From the NCBI RefSeq assembly GCF_000092205.1, contig NC_014216.1:2857742-2921741 (forward strand): 64,000 bases of DNA, written 5' to 3'. The position numbers were made by a program, and so were the translations under genes. The stretch comes from Desulfurivibrio alkaliphilus AHT 2 (GTDB taxonomy: Bacteria > Desulfobacterota > Desulfobulbia > Desulfobulbales > Desulfurivibrionaceae). Position 1 is the stretch's first letter, and each line of letters opens with the position of its first letter. Shown here piece after piece: positions 9,199 to 16,935 of the stretch. The notes under the pieces were generated by a model that was not told where the DNA came from, ran no database searches, and saw only the letters and a program-made list of their open reading frames with translations.

Positions 9199-11157
9199 AC
9201 AGGAGTTTAACCACTCAGCCCAGTATTAAGCGACAAAATAACGCATATTCAAAAAGCTATTCCTGCTCAGGCTGTAAGACCCCATTCACAACTTTATAGC
9301 CCAAAGCCCGAAGAATTGCCGCCTGTTTTTCGTTGGGTTCCTCCAGGCGTCGTTGGGCCTTTCGTGCACCGGTGGGCCAGAGCAGGCAGGAATGCAGGGT
9401 GCGCAGGCGCTCCATGGCCTCGGCGGCGGAGATCCTGAGCCCGTTACGGGCCAGGCGAATTTCCAGCAGACGCAGATAGGCCAGGGCAACTACGCAGGTG
9501 AAGATATGGCACCTGATCTTGCCGTCGGTCCAGTGGCGCAGGGGCAGCATGGCCACCATTTCATGATCCTTGCTCTGGCGGAAGCTCTGCTCCACCACGT
9601 AGCGGTCCAGGCCGGCCTGGACGATCTCGTCGGTGTTCCAGTCAGGATGATCGGTCACCAGGATGTTCTTGCCGAAGTAGTCGATGTGGCGGCCGATCCG
9701 ATAGTGGTTTTTGCGACAGTTCATCTGTAAGCGCTTGCCGTCTCGAAACAGCTCCACTCGGTATAGATCATCCGGCAGGTGCAGTTCCCGGCAGAGGTTG
9801 AGATAACGCTCCTGCACTGTCGCGGGGTTACGCCACTGGGCTGCCTGGCCGTTGACCTTGTGGCGCATCAGGTGCACCTCTTCCTCCAAACGCAGCATTT
9901 TCTGCTCGAAGGCGTAACGCTGCTTGGTGGCGGTGCGGGGATTATAGGTGACCACCACACTGCGCTCTCTGCCCCACAACTCTCGGCTGGTACGCCAGGC
10001 CAGCAACAGGTCGTCATCGCGGCCTTTGGCCTTGAGCTGCCGGTTCTTGGCGGTATCGACTACCTGGAAATGCTTGCGATCCACATGGATCAGCTCTTCG
10101 GCGTAATGGGGTGAATAGCTGGTGACGAAATGGAGCCGGTCATTGGCGTCGATGGCGGCGATATTCTCCTCGGCGTTGATCCCCTTGTCGAAAACAATAG
10201 TCATGGTGCCTTGGTCGCCCCGGCCGGCAACTTCGAACAGTTCCTGGGCCAGCTTGAGGAACACCTTGGAATCGTGCCGGTTGCCTTCATACTCCCGGTA
10301 AAATAGCGGCAACCGGTTGTCCCTGGCCACCAGCAAAGCCACCCCGACCTGCCGCAGCCAGTGACGCCCCTCCTTGTTTCGACCTCGTTGGGCCAGTTCC
10401 GAAGAGGTGTTGCCGGCCATGAAGGTGTAATAGTTGGTGGTATCGAACATCACCGCATCCGCCGATGATGGCTCCAATTCCGCCAGCTTACGGAAAAAGA
10501 GATCGGCCACCGCCGCCAGCTTGGCACTGTCCATCTTCTCCCACTGCTTCCAGTAGGCCTGGGAGCTCAAGGCATCAAGGGCCACCGGCCGGATCTGCTG
10601 GATGGCGGTGGTGCGATACCACTCCGCCAAGGCCCGTTTGGACTTGGGGGCCACCATCCGATTGGCGATGGCATAGAAGAAATAATCCCCCACCGAAGGC
10701 GAGCCCTTTCTTTCCGCCGGCGACAGCACCGAATCGACCAGGCCGGCGATGTTGACCTCCCGGTCCAGCAGCTCGGCCAGCCACAGCGAGCCGAACTCCT
10801 GCACCTGGATCCGCTCGACCTCCCGGCTACCAGCACCCTTGGCCAGCTCCAGCAACCGCTCGGGGCTGCCGAGATAGACCTGGTTGACCACCTTGGGTTT
10901 GCCATCAACCCGGGCGGTCTCCCGCAGGTAATAGTAGGGTCTGCCTTTTTTGATTTTTTTGTGTATGTGTGCCATGCCCCAGCTTATTAAGTAGGGGCTC
11001 ACGCTGTCAAGTAAAAAATGAATTATTTTTGCAAAAACAAAAAGAAAAAGTGTTTTCGGGGGTTAAGCTTGAGGGGTCTTACGGATTTACGGTCGGTAAT
11101 GTGCTGATTTTACGTTGTTATGATGTTGTGAACGACCTGCTGCGGTTAAACTCCTGT
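9199..11157. mobile_element. IS1634-type insertion sequence (about 1.96 kb)
   Basis: Ends carry a 14-base perfect terminal inverted repeat ACAGGAGTTTAACC (9199-9212 and, reversed, 11144-11157). TAG flanks both sides (9196-9198 and 11158-11160), a possible 3-base target duplication; TTAG is equally possible if the right end is one base shorter. It contains one large transposase gene and is inserted in the endonuclease gene. Its GC content resembles the nif genes rather than the AT-rich target. Confidence 0.9.
9257..10975 (-). CDS. IS1634-family DDE transposase
   Basis: Large transposase (about 572 residues from ATG 10975; an in-frame GTG lies at 11002). It begins MAHIHKKIKKGRPYYYLRE, typical of this group. 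DDE residues are likely in VMFDTTNYYTF, TIVFDKGINAEENI and VVEQSFRQSKDHE. An N-terminal region with DREVNIAGLVDSVL precedes the catalytic core. The frame is intact, so the element may still be able to move. It lies within 14-base inverted repeats. Confidence 0.9.
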   Translation of the reverse strand: MAHIHKKIKKGRPYYYLRETARVDGKPKVVNQVYLGSPERLLELAKGAGSREVERIQVQEFGSLWLAELLDREVNIAGLVDSVLSPAERKGSPSVGDYFFYAIANRMVAPKSKRALAEWYRTTAIQQIRPVALDALSSQAYWKQWEKMDSAKLAAVADLFFRKLAELEPSSADAVMFDTTNYYTFMAGNTSSELAQRGRNKEGRHWLRQVGVALLVARDNRLPLFYREYEGNRHDSKVFLKLAQELFEVAGRGDQGTMTIVFDKGINAEENIAAIDANDRLHFVTSYSPHYAEELIHVDRKHFQVVDTAKNRQLKAKGRDDDLLLAWRTSRELWGRERSVVVTYNPRTATKQRYAFEQKMLRLEEEVHLMRHKVNGQAAQWRNPATVQERYLNLCRELHLPDDLYRVELFRDGKRLQMNCRKNHYRIGRHIDYFGKNILVTDHPDWNTDEIVQAGLDRYVVEQSFRQSKDHEMVAMLPLRHWTDGKIRCHIFTCVVALAYLRLLEIRLARNGLRISAAEAMERLRTLHSCLLWPTGARKAQRRLEEPNEKQAAILRALGYKVVNGVLQPEQE

Positions 11158-11542
11158 TAGAATTTCAAGAAGGCCAGGGGTGAAGAATTTGCATGATCTT
11201 TCGTGGGCATTTCCACGCCCATCTGACCGTTTCCCACCCTCTACCCAGCCATCTTGACGCTTGACCTCAACATATATAGTCTTGCCAGTTCTTGTATTGT
11301 CTATGGCATAGTCTAAATAAACTCCATGTTTGGTAATAGGCTCTTGAGGAGTATAAATTTGAGACATTTCTGGCTCAGAGAGTTGGACGCTTACATAAAT
11401 ATTTGAAAATTCTTTTGGTTTCGCTCTTATTTGATATTCTGTGTCCTCGAAAACTGCTTTAAATGCATCATAGAAATTGCTTTCAGCCTTTCCTGCATTC
11501 TTTCCGCTATAATCCTGCCATTTCTTACGTAGTCGATTATGT

Positions 11543-11776
11543 TCACTTGCCATTATCAACAAACTCCAATAGTTCTATCAATTTAACGTCGAGAGCTTTA
11601 GCAATTTTCATCATATTGATAAGGGTAATATTTTTTTCTGCACGCTCTATCATGCCAATATAGGTACGGTGTAGACTCGCCTTAGAAGCAAGCTCTTCTT
11701 GAGACAACCCTTTATTTTTGCGGGCCAATTTGACTCTTCCGCCAAATTGAATTAGCGCCTGGTTCTTCGTTGACAT
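11543..11776 (-). CDS. Controller (C) protein of the restriction system
   Basis: 77-residue Xre/Cro-type helix-turn-helix protein: FGGRVKLARKNKGLSQEELASKASLHRTYIGMIERAEKNITLINMMKIAKAL. This is the size and arrangement of C proteins that time endonuclease expression in type II restriction-modification systems, binding an operator in front of their own gene. The last bases overlap the start of the endonuclease gene, so C and R are one transcript. AGGGGG lies a few bases before the ATG. A 12-base inverted repeat at 11801-11837 is a likely C-box. Confidence 0.88.
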   Translation of the reverse strand: MSTKNQALIQFGGRVKLARKNKGLSQEELASKASLHRTYIGMIERAEKNITLINMMKIAKALDVKLIELLEFVDNGK

Positions 11777-11800
11777 AGTTACCCCCTAATATGGATATCT

Positions 11801-11837
11801 AACTTTAGTATGCATTTTTAGTCCACATACTAAAGTT
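11801..11837. promoter_or_regulatory. Palindromic operator upstream of the C gene
   Basis: Perfect 12-base inverted repeat AACTTTAGTATG / CATACTAAAGTT (arms 11801-11812 and 11826-11837), about 25-60 bases upstream of the controller start. Position and symmetry fit a C-protein operator or the control region of the C-R transcript. Confidence 0.6.
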
Positions 11838-12062
11838 GGCATTTTGTGGAGGGTTGTGAAGAATAGAGAAAATATCGGTGGGCGGATGAAGGTAGGCGTT
11901 ATGGTTTTTTTTGTCGGTAAAATGTTATTAAATTCAACGAGGTGAGAGACATGGAAAACAAAAAAATCACCATTGCAAACATCGCTTATGGTCAGCGGGC
12001 GGCGCCAATGTACTTGCCGCGTTAGCGCCGTCATCGTTTACACCGTCCGCTGAATTATTTTG
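11838..12062. other. Intergenic stretch with attC-like sequence
   Basis: No gene supported. On the minus strand, directly at the stop codon of the ATPase gene, the sequence begins TAACAAAATAATTCAGCGGAC and ends near GCCCGCTGACCATAAGCG (about 12065 to 11983). The TCAGCGG/CCGCTGA and CGGCGC/GCGCCG pairs fold back on each other. This recalls an integron attC site placed after a cassette stop codon, but the right-hand GTTAG core is not intact, so the call is tentative. Confidence 0.3.
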
Positions 12063-13637
12063 TTAGTGTCTCTTTTTGAATTTTGGTTTTGTCGGCAAAC
12101 CAAATTGTGCTTGCTCACTCCTCTGAACTGAAATTAAGTGGTCACGGAATGCCGGATGAATCTCCCAGAGGGCTTTTTGCATGTCATTCCACCGTTCATT
12201 ACACACAAAATTAGGGTCATCTGAAGGGTATACAAAGCGGTAGTTATCCTTTTCCCGAGAGTCTGAGATTCTGGGAAAAATAAACCCGATTAAGAACAGA
12301 AAGGACCATAATCTAAAGAGTTGCTCGTCATCATCTGGATTTATGATCATTCCAGAAAGCTTAATCGAGAAAGAAGATGGTAAAGATTTAAGATGTTTTT
12401 TGACCTGTTCTGATCCTGCCAAAAATGAGCCTTCATCATATTCCAATCTTGCAAAAGATCGAATTATTTGGGGTAAAGAGGGGCATTCCTTCTCGTATTC
12501 TTGGGAAAGCAATGTTGCTCGTTCTTCTGAATAAACAGGCATAACCTTCGCAAGAATATCGTCTGTGATTTTTGTTACAGGTGGCTCCAGAGCCTGCTTG
12601 GCAAGCATGTTGACCAGTTGGACCGCATCTCTCGGACGTTCTCTTGACCTTGACTTGATAATATCCCGCCAGCTGCTACGTTTCTGGCTTGTTGGCATTT
12701 TGGGCCTTTCTCCTTCAAAAAAGAAAGGATAATGAGGTTTGTTTTCCTTTGCTCCACATTTTTTAGCTGCCAATACTAATCGACGCTCAATAATTTCCTG
12801 CACATGGTCAAGGTTTGGATTTAGTGCAAATACGAGGCGAAGAAAATGGTCCCATTGGTCACGTTGGCCAACTTCTTCTTTTGACAACTCGCGCCAAATC
12901 TCATCCCGTATGGATATTATTACTCTTGATTTTGGGATTCTTTGGGCGATTTCTCGCGCTGCAAGCAATACTGCCCATATCCTATTTAAATGACCAGGGG
13001 AGCCTGGAGAAGCGACTTGATCTGTGTCATCAATAAATAGATAAAAGGCTCCAGATGATTCATTGATGTTTGTTTTGAGTGCTTTTTCAAGTTTTGTTGA
13101 ACTTGCACGATCAGCATTTGGCAGCACACTGGTAAAATCTACTGTTGTAATCGGTTTTGATACAGCGGCTAGGAACCTTGAGAGTTTTCCCACAAAGTCC
13201 ATATCTTGGACGCCTGACGCTATAGCCTCATTGTATAAAACTGCATTATCTCCTTTAACATATCCAGTAAGCTGAGAACCAATATTCTCAGCGAGAGCCT
13301 TTAGGAGCCCTTTGTAAGCAATTCTGGTTAACTCCCCCGATGAGCCTTCATGGGGCATATTGTCAAGATCAATGTCTAAAGGTTTCAGAAGTAGTGCAGG
13401 TATATTTGCCTTGAGCAACATATTAATGGAAAAATCAATAATTGCACTTTTACCTGATCCTTTTTTCCCAACTAGTAATCTAGGACTATTTGGTGGAGGT
13501 GTAATTATTTTTTTATATTCATCAGTTTGAACGAATGCTTCATTAAGGATATGCTTCTCACCTTCTGTTGTGCCAGTGGGAACATAATATAGAAGAGCGT
13601 TCATCCTTTCTTCAATAAGTGATGCTTGCTGGTTCAT
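12063..13637 (-). CDS. P-loop ATPase (STAND/KAP-like), candidate defence protein
   Basis: 524-residue cytosolic ATPase. Walker A GKKGSGKS at about residues 57-64, Walker B FYLFIDDTD at about 198-206, and a sensor-like SRVIISIRDEIWREL segment near 240. The C-terminal half is mostly helical with no recognised domain. The general layout resembles Sll1717-type P-loop ATPases and KAP/STAND NTPases, groups often found in anti-phage islands. It follows the membrane-protein gene by 25 bases on the same strand, so the two probably act together. AT-rich, unlike the nif genes, and next to a restriction-modification system. The defence role is inferred from context. Confidence 0.65.
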   Translation of the reverse strand: MNQQASLIEERMNALLYYVPTGTTEGEKHILNEAFVQTDEYKKIITPPPNSPRLLVGKKGSGKSAIIDFSINMLLKANIPALLLKPLDIDLDNMPHEGSSGELTRIAYKGLLKALAENIGSQLTGYVKGDNAVLYNEAIASGVQDMDFVGKLSRFLAAVSKPITTVDFTSVLPNADRASSTKLEKALKTNINESSGAFYLFIDDTDQVASPGSPGHLNRIWAVLLAAREIAQRIPKSRVIISIRDEIWRELSKEEVGQRDQWDHFLRLVFALNPNLDHVQEIIERRLVLAAKKCGAKENKPHYPFFFEGERPKMPTSQKRSSWRDIIKSRSRERPRDAVQLVNMLAKQALEPPVTKITDDILAKVMPVYSEERATLLSQEYEKECPSLPQIIRSFARLEYDEGSFLAGSEQVKKHLKSLPSSFSIKLSGMIINPDDDEQLFRLWSFLFLIGFIFPRISDSREKDNYRFVYPSDDPNFVCNERWNDMQKALWEIHPAFRDHLISVQRSEQAQFGLPTKPKFKKRH

Positions 13638-13662
13638 ATGAATTTTCCCTTTTACGCTTACG

Positions 13663-14271
13663 CTACTGATAAGCCGCGCCTTCTTGAGCGCCAGAACTTG
13701 GCGCAGCAGTATCCAGCGTCGGCTTAATTGGCTGGTTAGTAATAGATTTCTCTGTTGTCTCTTTGAGATCGTTTCCTTTCGCCTGAGTTTCGTCCTGTAC
13801 TTTTGGCGACACAGTTTCGGTCCTCACGGATTCAAGGGCTGGAAGTTCTTTGATTTCTTTGTGCAAATCTGATCGAACAGTCCAGGCTAGAGATGCCATT
13901 GAAACGATAATTGCAAGGCCAGAAAATATTGCAGGCACCCATAATTGCCATCTTTTTGAGCGGAGTGACGAGAGCACAGATACAAGGTAAGGAAAATGTA
14001 CGCAGTCTTTATCTGTGTCTGCTCTTCGCGCAAATAAATGCACCCAACTGTTGTCACTCTTTTGATATGAATATCGGTTATCAAGATCGTAATACAGTCT
14101 CCCCCATACTATATCAACATCAACACGCAAAGACTTTGCGACCGCTGTGATGTCAACCGGGACGTAATTCTTGTTCGTTCGTGCGGGGTTACCTTCCTTC
14201 CATTCCTCGTAATCATCTACGTGTCGCTTGTATATTTCTTCAATTATCTGAAGATCAGATGGAACCTTCAT
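13663..14271 (-). CDS. Membrane protein partner of the ATPase, unknown family
   Basis: About 202 residues from ATG 14271 (AGGAG a few bases upstream). The N-terminal ~100 residues are soluble and mixed helix/strand, with a possible winged-helix-like segment (VPVDITAVAKSLRVDVDIVWGRLYYDL). One strong transmembrane helix, LWVPAIFSGLAIIVSMASLAW, lies at about residues 110-132. The C-terminal ~65 residues are low-complexity, rich in Thr, Glu, Lys and Pro. I do not recognise the family. It is the first gene of a two-gene unit with the P-loop ATPase. A membrane-anchored partner of an NTPase could be an effector or receptor; this is inference. Confidence 0.6.
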   Translation of the reverse strand: MKVPSDLQIIEEIYKRHVDDYEEWKEGNPARTNKNYVPVDITAVAKSLRVDVDIVWGRLYYDLDNRYSYQKSDNSWVHLFARRADTDKDCVHFPYLVSVLSSLRSKRWQLWVPAIFSGLAIIVSMASLAWTVRSDLHKEIKELPALESVRTETVSPKVQDETQAKGNDLKETTEKSITNQPIKPTLDTAAPSSGAQEGAAYQ

Positions 14272-14567
14272 CTGCACTCCTAACGTCAAAATTGATCATC
14301 GGGCCGACATATTAGCAGCAAATGAACCATCGTTTATTTCCGTCTGCTCGAACGCATTGGTGGTAAAATGTTTTGCAATTCAACTGCAAGGTAAACAACA
14401 ATGCACAAATTAGATATTTTATTTATTTAATGAAACCGAGAAAGGAATGACGGGCTCTAATGCTGAAATAACGGCATTCATTACTTGGTATGTTGTTAAT
14501 GATTTTGGCGAAGTTAATAGATTTTTAAAATAATACGATAGAAACTGCAATGATATAAAAATAGATT
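14272..14567. other. AT-rich intergenic stretch
   Basis: No convincing gene. A plus-strand 28-codon frame starts at ATG 14447 (MTGSNAEITAFITWYVVNDFGEV...) but has no well-placed ribosome binding site and no recognisable family; it may be a gene remnant. The promoter of the membrane-protein/ATPase pair should lie in the left half. Confidence 0.4.
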
Positions 14568-15152
14568 TTACAAATATTCATACTTCGTTGTCTCAAGAGA
14601 TTTTAAAAAATTTCCCCACTTACAACAGATATATCCTTTCGGGTTTCGACGAGGAACAATTACGATTGAATCAATGGCATCAACCAGTATCGGTTCTTTG
14701 TGCCAAATTTCAACGTAAGGAATGCAGTTGTTACCAGAAACTTCAGAGCCATGACAAAATGGGTTTAGAACAAGATTGGTTAGTAATTTACCATTTAATA
14801 TAAGGAGAAATGTTATAGGTGAAAAATTTGTTATGAATTCTTCCCATGCTTCAAATGATAAATATATATTAAATGGTCTTTGTCTGAAATCGAATAAACA
14901 GACCCAATTATTTAAGTACCCTATATTATGTTTTGACTGTTCATAAGTTGGGTTAAATTTGCTTTCGCCGTTATTTGTAGCGCAATTAGGCAATATTGTT
15001 TTTGTTTTGATAATTAATTTGAGCGTTTCTACTTTGCATCTATAGAATATTTTGTTGTCTATTATTGGAAACAATGGCGCGATAGGTGTTGAATTAAAAC
15101 TTTCTATTGAATCTTTATACCCATCTTTGTCTTCGTATGGGATATCGTTTAA

Positions 15153-16686
15153 CTGAACTTTCGGACTTGACCTAACTGGCCGTTAAAATGTTTTTATTTC
15201 TGCCATTTCCCGCTGGGGATAACAACATATGACAAGCTGTATCCATCAATACATTGATGATTCTTCGCACGGCATCTTCGGTGAGCTCACCGAGTTGCCG
15301 TATTTTGTCCAGGGCCAGGGTCATGATGCGCTGGAGCGCTTCGAGCAGGGTGATGTCCTGCATCTCCTCGGCACAGGCGTAGAAGAGGGAGCCCAAAGCC
15401 CGCTCATCGTTGTCCATCCGCTGCTGGAAGGAGAGGAAGCAGTAACGGATCATGACTATGGTGGCATGGGCGATCAGTCCGTCGAAATTCCGCATCTGCA
15501 CCTCCTTTTCCAGGTTGAGGTAGTGCTTGACCACTTTGAACATCACCTCGATATCCCACCGTTTACCGTAGGTCTGAACGATCTCCTCCTCGCCGAGTTC
15601 CAGATCGGTGGACAACAGGGCCAGCCAGTTTTTGGTGCTGCGATGCCGGACGAAGACAATTTTGGCCGGCAAGCCACATGTCAGCTCCACCGTGGTGCTG
15701 GCCAGGATTTTGGCCCGCCCCGGTCGTTTGTGCAGGTTCCGGTAGATTTCCCCCACTCGCCGGGAAACACCCTGATGCCGGAAACGGATATTGGGCATGT
15801 CCTTCAGCATGCAGATCACTGGCCTATGCCGGTGCAGTTTCCTGATGATCGAGGGAAAGGCGAACCAACTGTCCATCAGGATGTAACCGAAGTCGATGCC
15901 GCTTGCCATGATCCGCTTGATCATACCATCCAGCAGATCGGTGGACTTGGTCACCGCCTCTTGCCGGCGCCGGGCAGCGCAACAACGCCGGTCAAGTCGT
16001 CTTTTCTCACCCCACAAACGTTTCTCCGGTTCACGCGAAGAAAGCAAGGCAAAGTCCACCGGCAAGGTGTTGTAACCATCCGACCAGGCCATGGTCAGCA
16101 GCTTGAAGCCCCTGGTAAACCGTTTACGGCAGTTGTCACGCACCCTGGCCAGCAACTCCACCTTGCGGGCATGGGGCCGTTCGTAGGTGCTGTCGTCGAT
16201 GATCAGCACCTTCCGTTTTGGCTCCTCGGTCAGCAGGGAGAAAACGGTGGCGATTTTGGCCGCCAGTTGCAGCAGCAGCCGGCGCCAGTTGTAGTTGGCC
16301 CCCTGCAGGAGGTCATAGGCGGCGTCCTTGCCAAAGCCCTGCTCCCGTTCCACGATTCCGCGAAAGAAGTTCTCCTGGTTGAAGGCCAGCATGAAGATGG
16401 ACTTCAGCAGCCGAACCGGCGAAGCGCCCCGCAGCTTACGGATACCCGCCCGGTTGAGCAGGGTGCCGAGGGAGAAGTTGTCAAAGAACTGATCGACTTT
16501 GCTGTTCAGTTGCCTTACTGCTTGCTGTTCTTGGCTGCCCGTGATATTTTGCATTCACGCCTCTTCTTTTTGATTTTATTGAGTTTTTGGCAATTCCCAA
16601 TATATCAAAAAGCAAGGGGCGTTTCACGTTTTATTTAGTTAAATCAGGGCTTTGAGTTTATTTTTTTCTCAAGTCCGAAAGTTCAG
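15153..16686. mobile_element. IS4-type insertion sequence (1534 bp)
   Basis: 18-base perfect terminal inverted repeats CTGAACTTTCGGACTTGA (15153-15170) and its reverse complement (16669-16686). A 6-base direct repeat GTTTAA flanks it (15147-15152 and 16687-16692), the target duplication. One intact transposase gene inside. It is GC-rich, unlike the AT-rich gene it interrupts. Confidence 0.93.
15172..16554 (-). CDS. IS4-family DDE transposase
   Basis: 460-residue transposase. Catalytic residues are likely the aspartate of VLIIDDSTYERP, the aspartate of YILMDSWFAFP and the glutamate in TYGKRWDIEVMFKVVKHYL, which fits the Y-(2)-R-(3)-E-(6)-K signature of IS4 transposases. N-terminal part has helical DNA-binding character (LLNRAGIRKLRGASPVRLLKS). 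The frame is full length between perfect inverted repeats, so the element may be active. Confidence 0.92.
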   Translation of the reverse strand: MQNITGSQEQQAVRQLNSKVDQFFDNFSLGTLLNRAGIRKLRGASPVRLLKSIFMLAFNQENFFRGIVEREQGFGKDAAYDLLQGANYNWRRLLLQLAAKIATVFSLLTEEPKRKVLIIDDSTYERPHARKVELLARVRDNCRKRFTRGFKLLTMAWSDGYNTLPVDFALLSSREPEKRLWGEKRRLDRRCCAARRRQEAVTKSTDLLDGMIKRIMASGIDFGYILMDSWFAFPSIIRKLHRHRPVICMLKDMPNIRFRHQGVSRRVGEIYRNLHKRPGRAKILASTTVELTCGLPAKIVFVRHRSTKNWLALLSTDLELGEEEIVQTYGKRWDIEVMFKVVKHYLNLEKEVQMRNFDGLIAHATIVMIRYCFLSFQQRMDNDERALGSLFYACAEEMQDITLLEALQRIMTLALDKIRQLGELTEDAVRRIINVLMDTACHMLLSPAGNGRNKNILTAS

Positions 16687-16935
16687 GTTTAATGTAAACG
16701 GGTATTTTATCATGTTTCACCAAAATTATTTTAAATGCTTTTAATCAACAACCAATTAAGCATGTATTGCTTTTATCTAATTCAATTTGTGTATTTATAT
16801 GGTGCCAGCAAGTGATTCAACAAACCTGAATATCACCCCGTTTTGGGAGATAGCTATCCACATCACCCTTACTTTTCTGTGTATCATTACAACCGCGATG
16901 ATATCCACCAGACGGGCCAAGCCCCCCGCGCCATA

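Larger units (their letters stand above)
8992..11553 (-). pseudogene. MunI-like type II restriction endonuclease, split by an IS
   Basis: The gene runs on the minus strand from ATG 11553 to 11158, is interrupted by the IS at 9199-11157, and resumes at 9195 down to a TAG at 8992-8994. Joining the two parts with one TAG target copy gives one open frame of about 199 residues, close to the ~200 of MunI. The first part has the PD-(D/E)XK-type site: YLDYAIDN followed by IYVEVKRQDGWVEG, then GRGNAHERSC and FTPGLL, all close to what I recall of MunI. The second part has ALPFWTVF, GDITRDP and RVREIT, also MunI-like. As it stands the product stops at residue ~135, three codons into the IS, and should be inactive. 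It begins inside the end of the controller gene. Confidence 0.9.
14568..16713 (-). pseudogene. Unknown ~201-residue protein gene split by an IS
   Basis: The minus-strand gene starts at ATG 16713, runs nine codons to 16687, is interrupted by the IS at 15153-16686, and continues from 15146 to a TAA at 14568-14570. Removing the IS and one GTTTAA copy restores an open frame of about 201 residues beginning MIKYPFTLNDIPYEDKDGY. The protein has Phe/Trp/Cys-rich stretches such as NNWVCLFDFRQRPFNIYLSF and ends KTKYEYL-like. No family is recognised. It is AT-rich like the neighbouring ATPase pair and lies upstream of it on the same strand, so it may be part of the same acquired module. Confidence 0.75.

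Noticed and set aside
14447-14533. Small plus-strand frame starting MTGSNAEITAFITWYV
   Set aside because: Only 28 codons, weak ribosome site, no recognisable homologue; may be a gene remnant but cannot be supported.
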